Assembly: GCA_964490705.1 (NCBI GenBank)
Contig: CAZBCG010000002.1
Coordinates: forward strand, 248,001 to 312,000
DNA from: Fodinibius sp964490705
Lineage (GTDB): Bacteria > Bacteroidota > Rhodothermia > Balneolales > Balneolaceae
Direction of reading: 5' to 3'
Length of the DNA stretch: 64,000 bases
Position 1 is the stretch's first letter. The number at the start of each line of letters is the position of its first letter. Below, in pieces: positions 17,171-26,108 of this stretch. Position numbers and translations under genes: made by a program. Under the pieces are notes generated by a model. It was given only the letters and a program-made list of their open reading frames with translations, searched no databases and was not told where the DNA came from.

Positions 17171-18619
17171 ATGAGTAGTTCGGTTCACGAAGATTATGAA
17201 GCAGTTATTGGGCTCGAGGTCCACGCCCAGTTGTTAACGGAAAGTAAAGCTTTTGCACCGGTATCCACAGAATTCGGGGGATCGCCCAACACGCAGGTTA
17301 CGCCGCTTTGCCTGGGACATCCCGGCACATTGCCTGTGCTAAATGAAAACCTGGTGCGGTACATTATTAAGATGGGGCTGGCTACGAACTGTGACATTGC
17401 TCGTAAATCCATCTTTGCTCGCAAAAACTATTTTTATCCTGATTTGCCTAAGGGATACCAGATTTCGCAGTACGAGACACCCATTTGTCACGATGGACAT
17501 ATTTCGATAACAACCGATGGAGAAGATAAAGAAATTGGCATCACGCGCATCCACATGGAGGAGGATGCCGGGAAGTCGATTCACGATCAGGATCCCTATC
17601 ACACGCTCATTGACCTAAATCGGGCGGGCGTTCCATTAATCGAAATTGTTTCTGAGCCGGATATCCGCACGCCGCAGGAAGCCTACGAATATCTGAAGCG
17701 AATTAAGCAGATTGTGCAGTATCTGGAAATCTGCGACGGTAATATGGAAGAGGGCAGTCTCCGCTGCGATGCGAACGTTTCTGTTCGTCCCAGGGGACAG
17801 AAAGAGTTTGGCACGCGGACGGAGCTGAAAAATATGAACTCGTTCCGCAATGTGGAACGGGCCATCCAGTTTGAGATTGACCGACAGATCGAGCTGATTG
17901 AGTCCGACGGCAAGGTAGTGCAGCAGACATTGCTTTGGGATGCCAACAAGATGGAAACCCGCACCATGCGGAGCAAAGAAGAAGCACATGATTACCGCTA
18001 TTTCCCCGAGCCGGATATTCCACCCGTAGTGGTGACTGATGAGATGCTCGAGGAGATTAAGCAGGAGCTGCCCGAGATGCCGGACGTGCGCAAGCAGCGC
18101 TTCCAGGATGAGTTTGATATGAGTCCGGCCGATGCGCAGACGATTACCGAAGATCGCTATCTTGCGGATTATTATGAGTCTGTACTCTCGCATGTTGACA
18201 GTCCCAAGGCGGTGGCGAATCTTATCCTATCAGAGGTGCTTCGGGTGCTCAACGACCGTAGCATAGATATTCAGGCATTTCCGATTTCCGAAGAACGGTT
18301 GGCGGGATTGATTACGCTGCGCGAGGATGACAAAATTAACTCTTCGGCGATGACGGAAATTTTTGATGCGATGCTCGAGGAGGAAAAAGAGGCCGAAGAT
18401 TTGGCCAAAGAGATGAATCTCATCCAGGTATCGGATACTGATTTTATTGAACCTATTATTGATGAGGTTATTGATAGTCATCCCGATGAGGTTGAACGGT
18501 ATAAAGAGGGGAAGAAGGGACTGATTGGCTTCTTTATCGGGCAGGTCATGCAACGGTCGCAGGGCAAGGCCAATCCCAATATGGTGCGCGAGATTATTAC
18601 CGACAGACTTGAAGATTAA
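17171..18619 (+). CDS. gatB: Aspartyl/glutamyl-tRNA(Asn/Gln) amidotransferase subunit B
   Basis: GatB is the tRNA-binding kinase subunit of GatCAB, which converts misacylated Glu-tRNA(Gln) and Asp-tRNA(Asn). The 482 residues contain YEAVIGLEVHAQLLTESKAF, ARKNYFYPDLPKGYQISQYE and the DLNRAGVPLIEIVSEPD signature, with the C-terminal YqeY-like tail domain (FFIGQVMQRSQGKANP). GatA and GatC are not in this window. It is followed by a lipoprotein 31 bp later. Confidence 0.97.
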   Translation: MSSSVHEDYEAVIGLEVHAQLLTESKAFAPVSTEFGGSPNTQVTPLCLGHPGTLPVLNENLVRYIIKMGLATNCDIARKSIFARKNYFYPDLPKGYQISQYETPICHDGHISITTDGEDKEIGITRIHMEEDAGKSIHDQDPYHTLIDLNRAGVPLIEIVSEPDIRTPQEAYEYLKRIKQIVQYLEICDGNMEEGSLRCDANVSVRPRGQKEFGTRTELKNMNSFRNVERAIQFEIDRQIELIESDGKVVQQTLLWDANKMETRTMRSKEEAHDYRYFPEPDIPPVVVTDEMLEEIKQELPEMPDVRKQRFQDEFDMSPADAQTITEDRYLADYYESVLSHVDSPKAVANLILSEVLRVLNDRSIDIQAFPISEERLAGLITLREDDKINSSAMTEIFDAMLEEEKEAEDLAKEMNLIQVSDTDFIEPIIDEVIDSHPDEVERYKEGKKGLIGFFIGQVMQRSQGKANPNMVREIITDRLED

Positions 18620-18650
18620 TTTACGGTTTCAGTATTAACATTATTGTACT

Positions 18651-20021
18651 ATGCATAAAAAGATAAGCTGCCTTGTCGCTGTAATGCTAATGGGTCTTTT
18701 GGGATTGGGATGTTCGTCTCAACCGGAAACAAAAACAGCTTATATTTCGGGGCAATTTTCAGTAGCCGATTCTATGGAGCAATCTGATGACTTCTCGGGG
18801 ATTGGGCTTACCGTGATCCAGAAAGATTCGGCTAATGCTGATGCGGACACACTTTTCCACGGGATTACGGATTCGGCCGGTACGTTTACGGGCACAGTGT
18901 CATTTGATGAAAGTCGCCAATATCCGGCGATTATAAGTCGTAACAGCAGAAATATGGGAAGAATTGGTCTTATTTTGGCCGATGGTGATTCCATCGATAT
19001 TTCGGCAACACTTCCAAATCTTCGAGAATCGTTGTCCATTTCATCCACTGAGCATGATGCAATGAAAGTATATGAGCGCATCAATAAGAACTTTGAGCGG
19101 ATCCGAAAATTTGCGAATGCCGGTATCCTCAAAGGAGACAGCTTGCGGCAGGAGATTATCAAATGGAGCGATATTTACTGGCAGGTATATTCGAAGAATG
19201 AAGGTACAGTTGCCTCAGAGCTGACCGCACGCGATGCCATCCGCATGTTACAAGGATTTGATAATAAAAAAATGATGAGTCGTCTCCGATCGGTGCAGGA
19301 GCAGGACAAATTTAGCGATATTGGGGCTACAGTTGGTAAAAATCATATTGCTCAGAGCCGGGGATTGGTACCCGCGCTCAGCTATCTGGATACGCTTAAA
19401 AACATCACTGAAGATACCAGTAAGCGCATGCAGATTAATATGGAACGTATTAAATTATTATATGACAGCGCCCGGGTAGATGTCGCCCAAAAAGAGTTGC
19501 AGGCGTTTAAAAAAGAATTTCCTCCCAACGTGCGGCCTTCCGAATGGGTGGAGTCTATGAGTTATGATCTAAATTATATGTCTCCGGGAGATACGATCCC
19601 GGAATTCAGTTTTATGGAAAATGGTCGAACTGTTAGCCGCGATTCGCTGCTGGGCACGCCTTTTATTCTTGAAGTAACCCGGCTTTCGAATCGGCTGTAT
19701 CAGAATCAGTTTGATCGCACCGTGGCCATCCACAGTATTTATAAGAATTATGGGTTAGAGGTGGTTACGCTACCGCTTGATGAAAGCCAAGTTACCGTTG
19801 ACGCCTTTTTTGACGAACGACCAAAGCCCTGGCCGGTAGCTGATGCCCAGACCTTTGATCGGAATCAGCTGATCGAAAAATTTAATATCCGCCTGATTCC
19901 CACGCGCTTTTTAATTGACCGGGAAGGCAAAATAATCCGAAAATATGTAGGTCAGGAGTATCAGGACGTTATTAATGGTATTCAAACACTCATCCAAAAA
20001 GAAAAAGAGCCAGCATCATGA
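18651..20021 (+). CDS. Lipoprotein with C-terminal thioredoxin-like (TlpA-type) domain lacking cysteines
   Basis: 456 residues; the lipobox ends at Cys21 (LLGLGC). The N-terminal region looks like the DUF4369-type domain found on Bacteroidota thiol-disulphide proteins (VIQKDSANADADTLFHGITDSAGTF). A helical middle follows, and a thioredoxin-like domain sits at about 310-445 (GDTIPEFSFMENG, ...NIRLIPTRFLIDREGKIIRKYVG with the cis-Pro). Where a CxxC should be, the sequence reads VTRLSNRLYQ, so it cannot do disulphide exchange. It overlaps tpiA by 4 bp (ATGA). Function unknown. Confidence 0.85.
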   Translation: MHKKISCLVAVMLMGLLGLGCSSQPETKTAYISGQFSVADSMEQSDDFSGIGLTVIQKDSANADADTLFHGITDSAGTFTGTVSFDESRQYPAIISRNSRNMGRIGLILADGDSIDISATLPNLRESLSISSTEHDAMKVYERINKNFERIRKFANAGILKGDSLRQEIIKWSDIYWQVYSKNEGTVASELTARDAIRMLQGFDNKKMMSRLRSVQEQDKFSDIGATVGKNHIAQSRGLVPALSYLDTLKNITEDTSKRMQINMERIKLLYDSARVDVAQKELQAFKKEFPPNVRPSEWVESMSYDLNYMSPGDTIPEFSFMENGRTVSRDSLLGTPFILEVTRLSNRLYQNQFDRTVAIHSIYKNYGLEVVTLPLDESQVTVDAFFDERPKPWPVADAQTFDRNQLIEKFNIRLIPTRFLIDREGKIIRKYVGQEYQDVINGIQTLIQKEKEPAS

Positions 20022-20788
20022 GAAACTTTCTAATTGCCGGAAATTGGAAAATGAACTGCGGCATCGGCGAAACGCAATCATTGCTCAGCGGAATCAAAGA
20101 AATTCAAAATACGATACCCGAAGGCGTTGATGGACTCGTGTGTCCACCGATGATATCGTTGCAGGCCGCAGCCGATGAACTGGAAGATATCAGTGGAATG
20201 GCACTGGGGGCACAGAATGTCCATTTTGAGGATAACGGGGCTTACACCGGAGAAGTGAGTACGCAGATGCTTAATGAAGTCGGTTGTGAATATGTGATTC
20301 TCGGCCACTCCGAGCGCCGTCAGCATTTTGGCGAAACCGATAAAACGGTTAACGCCAAAGTAAATAAGGCACTGGAAGGTGGTCTTAAACCCGTGATTTG
20401 TGTGGGTGAATCCCTAAAACAGCGCAAAGCTGACGAACATAAATTGCGGGTTCGCAAACAGGTTCAGGCTGCGCTTATTGGCGTGGAAAATGATAACGCA
20501 GAACAGTTGGTCATTGCTTACGAACCCATCTGGGCTATCGGCACCGGCGAAACGGCAACGCCCGATCAGGCACAAGAGATGCATAACATGATTCGTGCAG
20601 TCCTGGCCGACCTTTTTGATGAAGAAGCCGCCGATCAAATCCAGATTGTCTATGGCGGAAGCATGAAGCCGCACAATGCCGAAGAGCTGCTGCAACAACC
20701 CGATGTGGATGGCGGACTCATTGGCGGGGCGTCGCTCAAAGCCGAAAGTTTTACTGATATTATTGAAATAGCTGACAACCTATCCTAA
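20018..20788 (+). CDS. tpiA: Triosephosphate isomerase
   Basis: Interconverts dihydroxyacetone phosphate and glyceraldehyde-3-phosphate. The 256 residues have Lys11 (GNWKMN), His97 (ILGHSERR), catalytic Glu169 in AYEPIWAIGTG and the phosphate-binding GGS and GGAS loops. The start overlaps the preceding lipoprotein stop by 4 bp, implying translational coupling; purD follows after 35 bp. Confidence 0.98.
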   Translation: MRNFLIAGNWKMNCGIGETQSLLSGIKEIQNTIPEGVDGLVCPPMISLQAAADELEDISGMALGAQNVHFEDNGAYTGEVSTQMLNEVGCEYVILGHSERRQHFGETDKTVNAKVNKALEGGLKPVICVGESLKQRKADEHKLRVRKQVQAALIGVENDNAEQLVIAYEPIWAIGTGETATPDQAQEMHNMIRAVLADLFDEEAADQIQIVYGGSMKPHNAEELLQQPDVDGGLIGGASLKAESFTDIIEIADNLS

Positions 20789-20823
20789 ATTATTTCAACA
20801 GGACACAAATTCTATAACCTTTT

Positions 20824-22107
20824 ATGAATGTATTACTGTTAGGAAGCGGCGGTCGAGAACATGCGATGGCGTGGAGTATGGCCAAATCTGACAAGCTCGA
20901 TGAGCTTTTTATTGCACCCGGGAATCCCGGTACGGCACAAGTGGGCACGAATGTGGAGCTGTCGCTTTCTGATTTTGAAGCCATTCTGGAATTTATAGAG
21001 CAAAATGATATTGAATTGACGGTCGTCGGTCCCGAAAAGCCGTTGGTTGACGGCATCACCGACTTTTTAGAGGATAAAGGGCACAGCGTGTTTGGTCCTT
21101 CAAAGTATGCGGCACAGCTGGAGGGTAGCAAAAAATTTGCCAACGAGTTTATGAAAGAAAATCGGATTCCCACTGCGGAATTTGAGACTTATACCCGTCG
21201 CGAGTTTGACAAGGCGTTGAAAGTGATCAAATCCAAAGGGGAGTACCCGGTCGTTTTAAAAGCCGATGGTCTGGCTGGTGGAAAGGGCGTTTTTATCTGC
21301 GAGACCGAAGAGGAAGTCGAAAAGCGATTGGAAGAGCTCAAACAGAATGAAAAATTTGAGGATGCAGCCCAGACGCTCGTCGTCGAAGAATTTTTGGAAG
21401 GGCAAGAGGCCTCAGTGTTTGTTATTTCGGATGGACAGACAGCCAAAATTTTGCATTATGCCCAGGATCACAAGCGTATTGGTGATGGTGATACGGGTCT
21501 TAATACAGGTGGCATGGGGGCCTACTGTCCCACTCCGGTGATTGGACGACGCATGTTGCAGCGCGTAGAAAAAGAGATCATTCTGCCCACCATTTCAGCC
21601 ATGCTGCTCGATGAACATCCATACAAAGGTATTTTGTATTGCGGATTGATGATTACGGTGGATGGACCAAAAGTAGTTGAATTTAATTGCCGTCTTGGTG
21701 ATCCGGAAGCGCAGGCTATATTACCGTCTATTGAATCTGATTTTCTGGAGTTAATGGATGCTGCAGCCAATGGCAATCTCGATTCAAAAAATGTGAAGAT
21801 CGACGATCTGTATCGTTGTTGCGTAGTGCTTGCTTCCGAGGGATATCCCGTTGAGTATGAAAAGGGCAAAAAGATTTCTGGGCTAGATGATGTCTCAGAT
21901 GATGCGCTGGTATTTCATGCAGGTACAAAGTCCCAAGACGAGGCCATATACACTGACGGCGGACGTGTTCTGAGCGTTGTTGGGGTAGGTGAATCGCTTC
22001 AGGAATCTATCCAGAAAACCTATCAAGAAGTTGATAAAATCTCGTTTGAGAACAAGTACTTCCGCACGGATATCGGGGCTAAAGGGCTTGTGCATCTCAA
22101 CGAATAG
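20824..22107 (+). CDS. purD: Phosphoribosylamine-glycine ligase (GARS)
   Basis: ATP-grasp ligase joining phosphoribosylamine and glycine in purine synthesis. The 427 residues begin with the typical MNVLLLGSGGREHAMAW, then FGPSKYAAQLEGSKKFANEFM, KADGLAGGKGV (ATP loop), NTGGMGAYCP and FNCRLGDPEAQ (metal-binding). It is monofunctional, with no PurM/PurN fusion. Likely co-transcribed with tpiA. Confidence 0.98.
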   Translation: MNVLLLGSGGREHAMAWSMAKSDKLDELFIAPGNPGTAQVGTNVELSLSDFEAILEFIEQNDIELTVVGPEKPLVDGITDFLEDKGHSVFGPSKYAAQLEGSKKFANEFMKENRIPTAEFETYTRREFDKALKVIKSKGEYPVVLKADGLAGGKGVFICETEEEVEKRLEELKQNEKFEDAAQTLVVEEFLEGQEASVFVISDGQTAKILHYAQDHKRIGDGDTGLNTGGMGAYCPTPVIGRRMLQRVEKEIILPTISAMLLDEHPYKGILYCGLMITVDGPKVVEFNCRLGDPEAQAILPSIESDFLELMDAAANGNLDSKNVKIDDLYRCCVVLASEGYPVEYEKGKKISGLDDVSDDALVFHAGTKSQDEAIYTDGGRVLSVVGVGESLQESIQKTYQEVDKISFENKYFRTDIGAKGLVHLNE

Positions 22108-22127
22108 TATTGTTACTAAATTTTCAA

Positions 22128-22283
22128 ACAAAGATCTCTCACTGCGCTCGAGATGAGCCCATTCAAAAAAACTTACTTCGTCATTTCGAACCATGCCTTC
22201 GCCGAAGCAGAGCCTAAAAGGTCATTTTTTAAAGATATGTTTGTTTCGGCTTTGCACAGGCAGGCGAAGTGAGAAATCTTTGT
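22128..22283. repeat. Intergenic palindromic repeat element (Bacteroidota REP-like)
   Basis: The ends acaaagatctctcactgcg and cgaagtgagaaatctttgt form an imperfect inverted repeat about 156 bp apart, with an inner inverted pair around ttcgccgaagcagagcc / ggctttgcacaggcaggcgaa and the core gtcatttcgaac. This is the type of mobile-like extragenic repeat common in Bacteroidota genomes. It lies between convergent purD and menE; no coding sequence is present. Confidence 0.7.
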
Positions 22284-22351
22284 TTTGATCCATCCTTATT
22301 CTTCCAAATCTCAATCAGTAGCTTTGCTGGGGATGGTGATTAATCAGCTAT

Positions 22352-23842
22352 TCACTCTTTATCAAATAGCTGGGGCAGTTTTTCTCTCAGAATTTTGCCG
22401 GTGTGTGTCCGCGGCAGGGAATCCGTCTGTACAATCTGTTTAGGGATTTTGTACGAGGTGATCCGTGATTTAAGCTCTTTTTGAATGGTTTCGGTATCGA
22501 TCGACTGCTTGGTTTTAGCCACAACAACGGCCACTACTTTTTGTCCCCATTCTTTATCGGGCAGCCCCAGTACAGCTGCTTCGGTGATGGGCGCAATCTT
22601 TTCCAGTTCCGATTCTACCTCGAAAGGAGACACATTTTCTCCACCGGTGATAATAAGATCCGACCGGCGCGATTCAATAAACAGCTGATTATTGGCGTTC
22701 ATGTGGCCAAAGTCACCAGTATTGAACCAGCCGTCATCGTCGAAGAGGTTCGTTTGGTTATCATCAAGGTAGCCGTCAAAAACCTGGGGACCTTTCAACC
22801 ATATCGACCCCGAATTATTTACACCCAAAGGCTCATCGTTTTCATCCCGAATTTGAATTTTGTTGGGATGAAAAAGTTCACCCACGCTGCTCATGGGTCC
22901 ATAGGTGCCGCTGGGTTTTAGGATGGGATTTGCTGCAATTTGTGCACAAGTTTCGGTCATGCCGTAGCTGGGCACCAAGGGTACGCCTTTTCGGTTGCAT
23001 CGCTTTACAAGCTCAGGGTCAATAGGCCCGCCACCCAGTAAAATTGCCTTAAAATTATTGTGCACGTGAAAGCCATTTATATCAAGCAGACGTTTGAGCA
23101 TCGTGGGGACGAGCGAAGCTGCCTGAAAGAGCTTATTCTCTGATAGAAAAGTTTGGATCATTTTGGGATGAAAGCTTTTCATCCGGAAGATAGAAGATCC
23201 GTACAAAACAGATCTCAGGATGATGGAGATACCTCCAATATGATTCAAGGGCAGGCACAGTAGCCAAAAATGATTGGCCCGCGGACGAAAATTTTGGCCT
23301 GATGCCTCAGCCGCAAAGTGCATTTGCCTGCGTTTGAGTGGCACTATTTTGGGCGATCCCGATGTACCGGAAGTAAAGAAATAGCCAAAAATATCATCGG
23401 GATTTGCAGGTGGCTCATAATTTTTGGCCTCAAAACCAAGTGCGACATCTACATTTAACGAACGAGGCAGATCGAGCTGTTTTATGTCAATTTGATTGGA
23501 ATAATCCAGTTTTTGCTGAAGATCGCTGCTGCTGAATACCAATCCGGGATTAACTCTTTCCAGCTGATTTTGCAAATTCTCTGCCGGGGCTTTCGTGTTG
23601 AGAGGTACGAATGGGATCCCCAGGTTCCAGCAGGCGGCAATAGCGAAAATAAGAGTGTCACTGGAGTGTGCCAGAAAACCAACGGGTTTGTCAAAGTCGT
23701 GATCAAAGTCAAAGAGAAATTGCAGAAAAAACTGTTCAAACTGCTGTAGATCGCCATAGCTGTGCAGTCCAAAACTGGATCCCAGAAATAGGTCATCAGC
23801 TCGTGGAGCATCAAATGACGGTATTTCGTTTTTCTTGCGCAC
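22352..23842 (-). CDS. menE: o-Succinylbenzoate-CoA ligase
   Basis: An AMP-forming acyl-CoA synthetase that activates o-succinylbenzoate in menaquinone synthesis. The 496 residues show the AMP-binding loop FFTSGTSGSPKIVPLKRRQ, the adenine motif YGMTET, the hinge GWFNTGDFG and the C-terminal catalytic Lys in PRTHTGKILRE. Assignment to MenE rather than another acyl-CoA ligase rests on its position directly after menC and menA (2 bp after menC). Confidence 0.92.
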   Translation of the reverse strand: MRKKNEIPSFDAPRADDLFLGSSFGLHSYGDLQQFEQFFLQFLFDFDHDFDKPVGFLAHSSDTLIFAIAACWNLGIPFVPLNTKAPAENLQNQLERVNPGLVFSSSDLQQKLDYSNQIDIKQLDLPRSLNVDVALGFEAKNYEPPANPDDIFGYFFTSGTSGSPKIVPLKRRQMHFAAEASGQNFRPRANHFWLLCLPLNHIGGISIILRSVLYGSSIFRMKSFHPKMIQTFLSENKLFQAASLVPTMLKRLLDINGFHVHNNFKAILLGGGPIDPELVKRCNRKGVPLVPSYGMTETCAQIAANPILKPSGTYGPMSSVGELFHPNKIQIRDENDEPLGVNNSGSIWLKGPQVFDGYLDDNQTNLFDDDGWFNTGDFGHMNANNQLFIESRRSDLIITGGENVSPFEVESELEKIAPITEAAVLGLPDKEWGQKVVAVVVAKTKQSIDTETIQKELKSRITSYKIPKQIVQTDSLPRTHTGKILREKLPQLFDKE

Positions 23843-23844
23843 TG

Positions 23845-24930
23845 TTATTGCTGAATTTTTATCGCAGATAATTTCTCCAATTGCTGTGCTGTGATCCTTA
23901 GTTGGTTGTTTGGTTCCGGCAGTTGGTACTTACCCTCCAAAATATAATCGAAATCAAGGTAAAGATCTTTAGCTAATAATCGGCCGGTATTGAGTCCGTG
24001 TGCTGTATTGGGGGAACCCAGCCCTGCTGCCAATATTGCCGTTACCATTCGACCGATCCCACTTTCAAGGCTCGTTGTAAAAACGGTCTTATTATCATGA
24101 GTGTTCGCAAGGCGATTTGTTTCAAAAATATTTGTAAAACTTCCCAAAAGCATCGGCTTTATGATGATGTGTGAGGTAAATGACAGCAGGTTTGGCCACC
24201 AGTCTGTTTGGATGAGTGATTCATCAATGGCCAACGGCAGTGTCGTATCCCGGTGTAACTGCTCCATATTTTTTGGGGATGGTTCTCGCAGGGGTTCCTC
24301 ACAATATTCAATATCAAGTTCAGAAAGCTGCTCGCAATAAGTTTGGGCGTGGTCTAAATCCCAGGCTTGATTCGCATCCAGCCGAATTGTGATGTCAGGG
24401 AATTGCGATCGAATATTTTGCAGCTGTTTGAGCTCGGTATCAAATGAGCGGCCAACTTTAAACTTTATGGTTCCAAATCCCTGTTTTACAAATCCTTCTA
24501 CCTCCTTAATCGGCTGATCACCTAACAGATGTCCAATGGCATTGATCAATAATTGATTTCGGGATTCTTCAAATAAGATATCAGGCAGTGAAGTTTCTTT
24601 GTCTGCAGCAGCCATTTGATAGGCTATCGTATCTAAAGCAAAGCACAACGAGGGCGGAAGATCATGATTGGCATACAGCGAAATCAGCGATTTGACAGGA
24701 AACTCATTTTCTAAACAATCTGTGATTTTTGGATACAAATCCTTGAGGATATAGACAACATCGTCGAGCGATTCTCTGGAAAAACCGGGCAGGGGAGCAG
24801 CCTCACCAAAAAATGAATGTTCCCCTGATTGATATTCTATAATAATGCCATCACGATTCTCAAATCTATGTGTGCTGGTGACCAGCGGTATCGAAAAGGG
24901 TAGTTGATATTGATATGCTTTCAGACTCAT
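23845..24930 (-). CDS. menC: o-Succinylbenzoate synthase
   Basis: An enolase-superfamily dehydratase turning SHCHC into o-succinylbenzoate. The 361 residues have the complete active site: Lys156/Lys158 (TIKFKVG), metal ligands Asp185 (IRLDANQAW), Glu211 (YCEEPL) and Asp236 (LAIDES), and Lys258 (IIIKPMLLG). It overlaps menA by 4 bp and is followed by menE after 2 bp, a compact menA-menC-menE operon. MenD, MenF, MenH and MenB are not in the window. Confidence 0.95.
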   Translation of the reverse strand: MSLKAYQYQLPFSIPLVTSTHRFENRDGIIIEYQSGEHSFFGEAAPLPGFSRESLDDVVYILKDLYPKITDCLENEFPVKSLISLYANHDLPPSLCFALDTIAYQMAAADKETSLPDILFEESRNQLLINAIGHLLGDQPIKEVEGFVKQGFGTIKFKVGRSFDTELKQLQNIRSQFPDITIRLDANQAWDLDHAQTYCEQLSELDIEYCEEPLREPSPKNMEQLHRDTTLPLAIDESLIQTDWWPNLLSFTSHIIIKPMLLGSFTNIFETNRLANTHDNKTVFTTSLESGIGRMVTAILAAGLGSPNTAHGLNTGRLLAKDLYLDFDYILEGKYQLPEPNNQLRITAQQLEKLSAIKIQQ

Positions 24931-25823
24931 AGTAAATCGGCTAACATTCCGGCGCTAAACAGGATTCCAAAAACCGTCATAAATTGGGCTGTGCGCTCGA
25001 GTGTTTTGTTAAGCTTTGGTTTATCTTCCTCGGTCCATATTTGATACAGTAGCAGTGCGGCTATCGGCAAACTCAGATAGGGGGCAAAAATGAGTTCGCT
25101 GTATCCAAACTGAAAATAGAAGTGAGGCGGAATGGCCAGTGCCAACAGTAGCATCAGCAGGTATTCCCATCTCAGAACCTCCTCACCGAAGAGCACGCCC
25201 AGCGTATTTTTACCCGCGGGCCCGTCTTGCTCAATATCGCGCAGGTTGTTGACCACTAAAATGTTTGTGGATAGTGCACCTACAGCTAATGAGGCCCAGA
25301 ACGAGGCGGTGCTCCATTCCAGGGCATTTACATAATACGTGCCCATTACTGCAACAATCCCAAAAAAGAGAAAGACAAACAGATCGCCGAGCCCATTGTA
25401 TCCCAACGGAAAGGGACCGCCGGTATAAAGCACGCCGCAGATCAGCGACAGAATACCCAGCAGAAGGATTACCCATCCGGCATGCCAGACCAGATACAAT
25501 CCAAACAAAAATGCCAGCGCCATGGCAATAATCATGGCATTGCGCATGGAAGCAGCAGAAATTTGTCCCGTAGCGGTAGCGCGCTCAAAGCCGATGCGAT
25601 CGTCGGTATCTGCCCCTTTTTTATAATCGAAATAGTCGTTGGCGAAATTAGTGCCAATTTGAATAAGAAACGCACACAGCAGGGCAACCGTGCTGGCAAG
25701 CCAATCGAACTGCTGGTCGTGAATGGCCAATGCCGCTCCAACACAAACAGGAACAAATGCAGCAGCCAGGGTTTGGGGACGCGCAGCCTGAATCCAGATG
25801 TGCAGGTTTGCAGAGTCTGACAT
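24927..25823 (-). CDS. menA: 1,4-Dihydroxy-2-naphthoate polyprenyltransferase
   Basis: A UbiA-family membrane prenyltransferase attaching the isoprenoid tail to DHNA. 298 residues with about eight hydrophobic helices, the first prenyl-diphosphate Asp motif NFANDYFDYKKGADTDDR and the second around NNLRDIEQD. It begins with WIQAARPQTLAAAFVPV, the usual MenA N-terminus. It is the first gene of the menACE run; the 285-bp AT-rich gap upstream holds its promoter and that of the divergent GSIII gene. Confidence 0.95.
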   Translation of the reverse strand: MSDSANLHIWIQAARPQTLAAAFVPVCVGAALAIHDQQFDWLASTVALLCAFLIQIGTNFANDYFDYKKGADTDDRIGFERATATGQISAASMRNAMIIAMALAFLFGLYLVWHAGWVILLLGILSLICGVLYTGGPFPLGYNGLGDLFVFLFFGIVAVMGTYYVNALEWSTASFWASLAVGALSTNILVVNNLRDIEQDGPAGKNTLGVLFGEEVLRWEYLLMLLLALAIPPHFYFQFGYSELIFAPYLSLPIAALLLYQIWTEEDKPKLNKTLERTAQFMTVFGILFSAGMLADLL

Positions 25824-26108
25824 TGTTATAATTGGGATAATTATTGTGGAAAATTTATGAATCCAATTATAGTAATAAATCCTCTGCTTAAAAAAACAAG
25901 CCGGAGTTACCTATAAGTAAAATTATATTAGATCGGCGCTAAGAATTACACATTATTTATTAAATAAATAAGTTTTAATAAAAATATGGCCTTTTAAATT
26001 AATGTGTTAATAAAAAAATAATTAAAAATTTTGTGTGTTTGATGAAATCTTAATTATTTTATTGGCGTTTTAAACCATTACTTCAAAACCAAACTATATT
26101 ATACTTCA

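Noticed and set aside
17636..18193. 185-codon minus-strand frame
   Set aside because: Antisense shadow of gatB.
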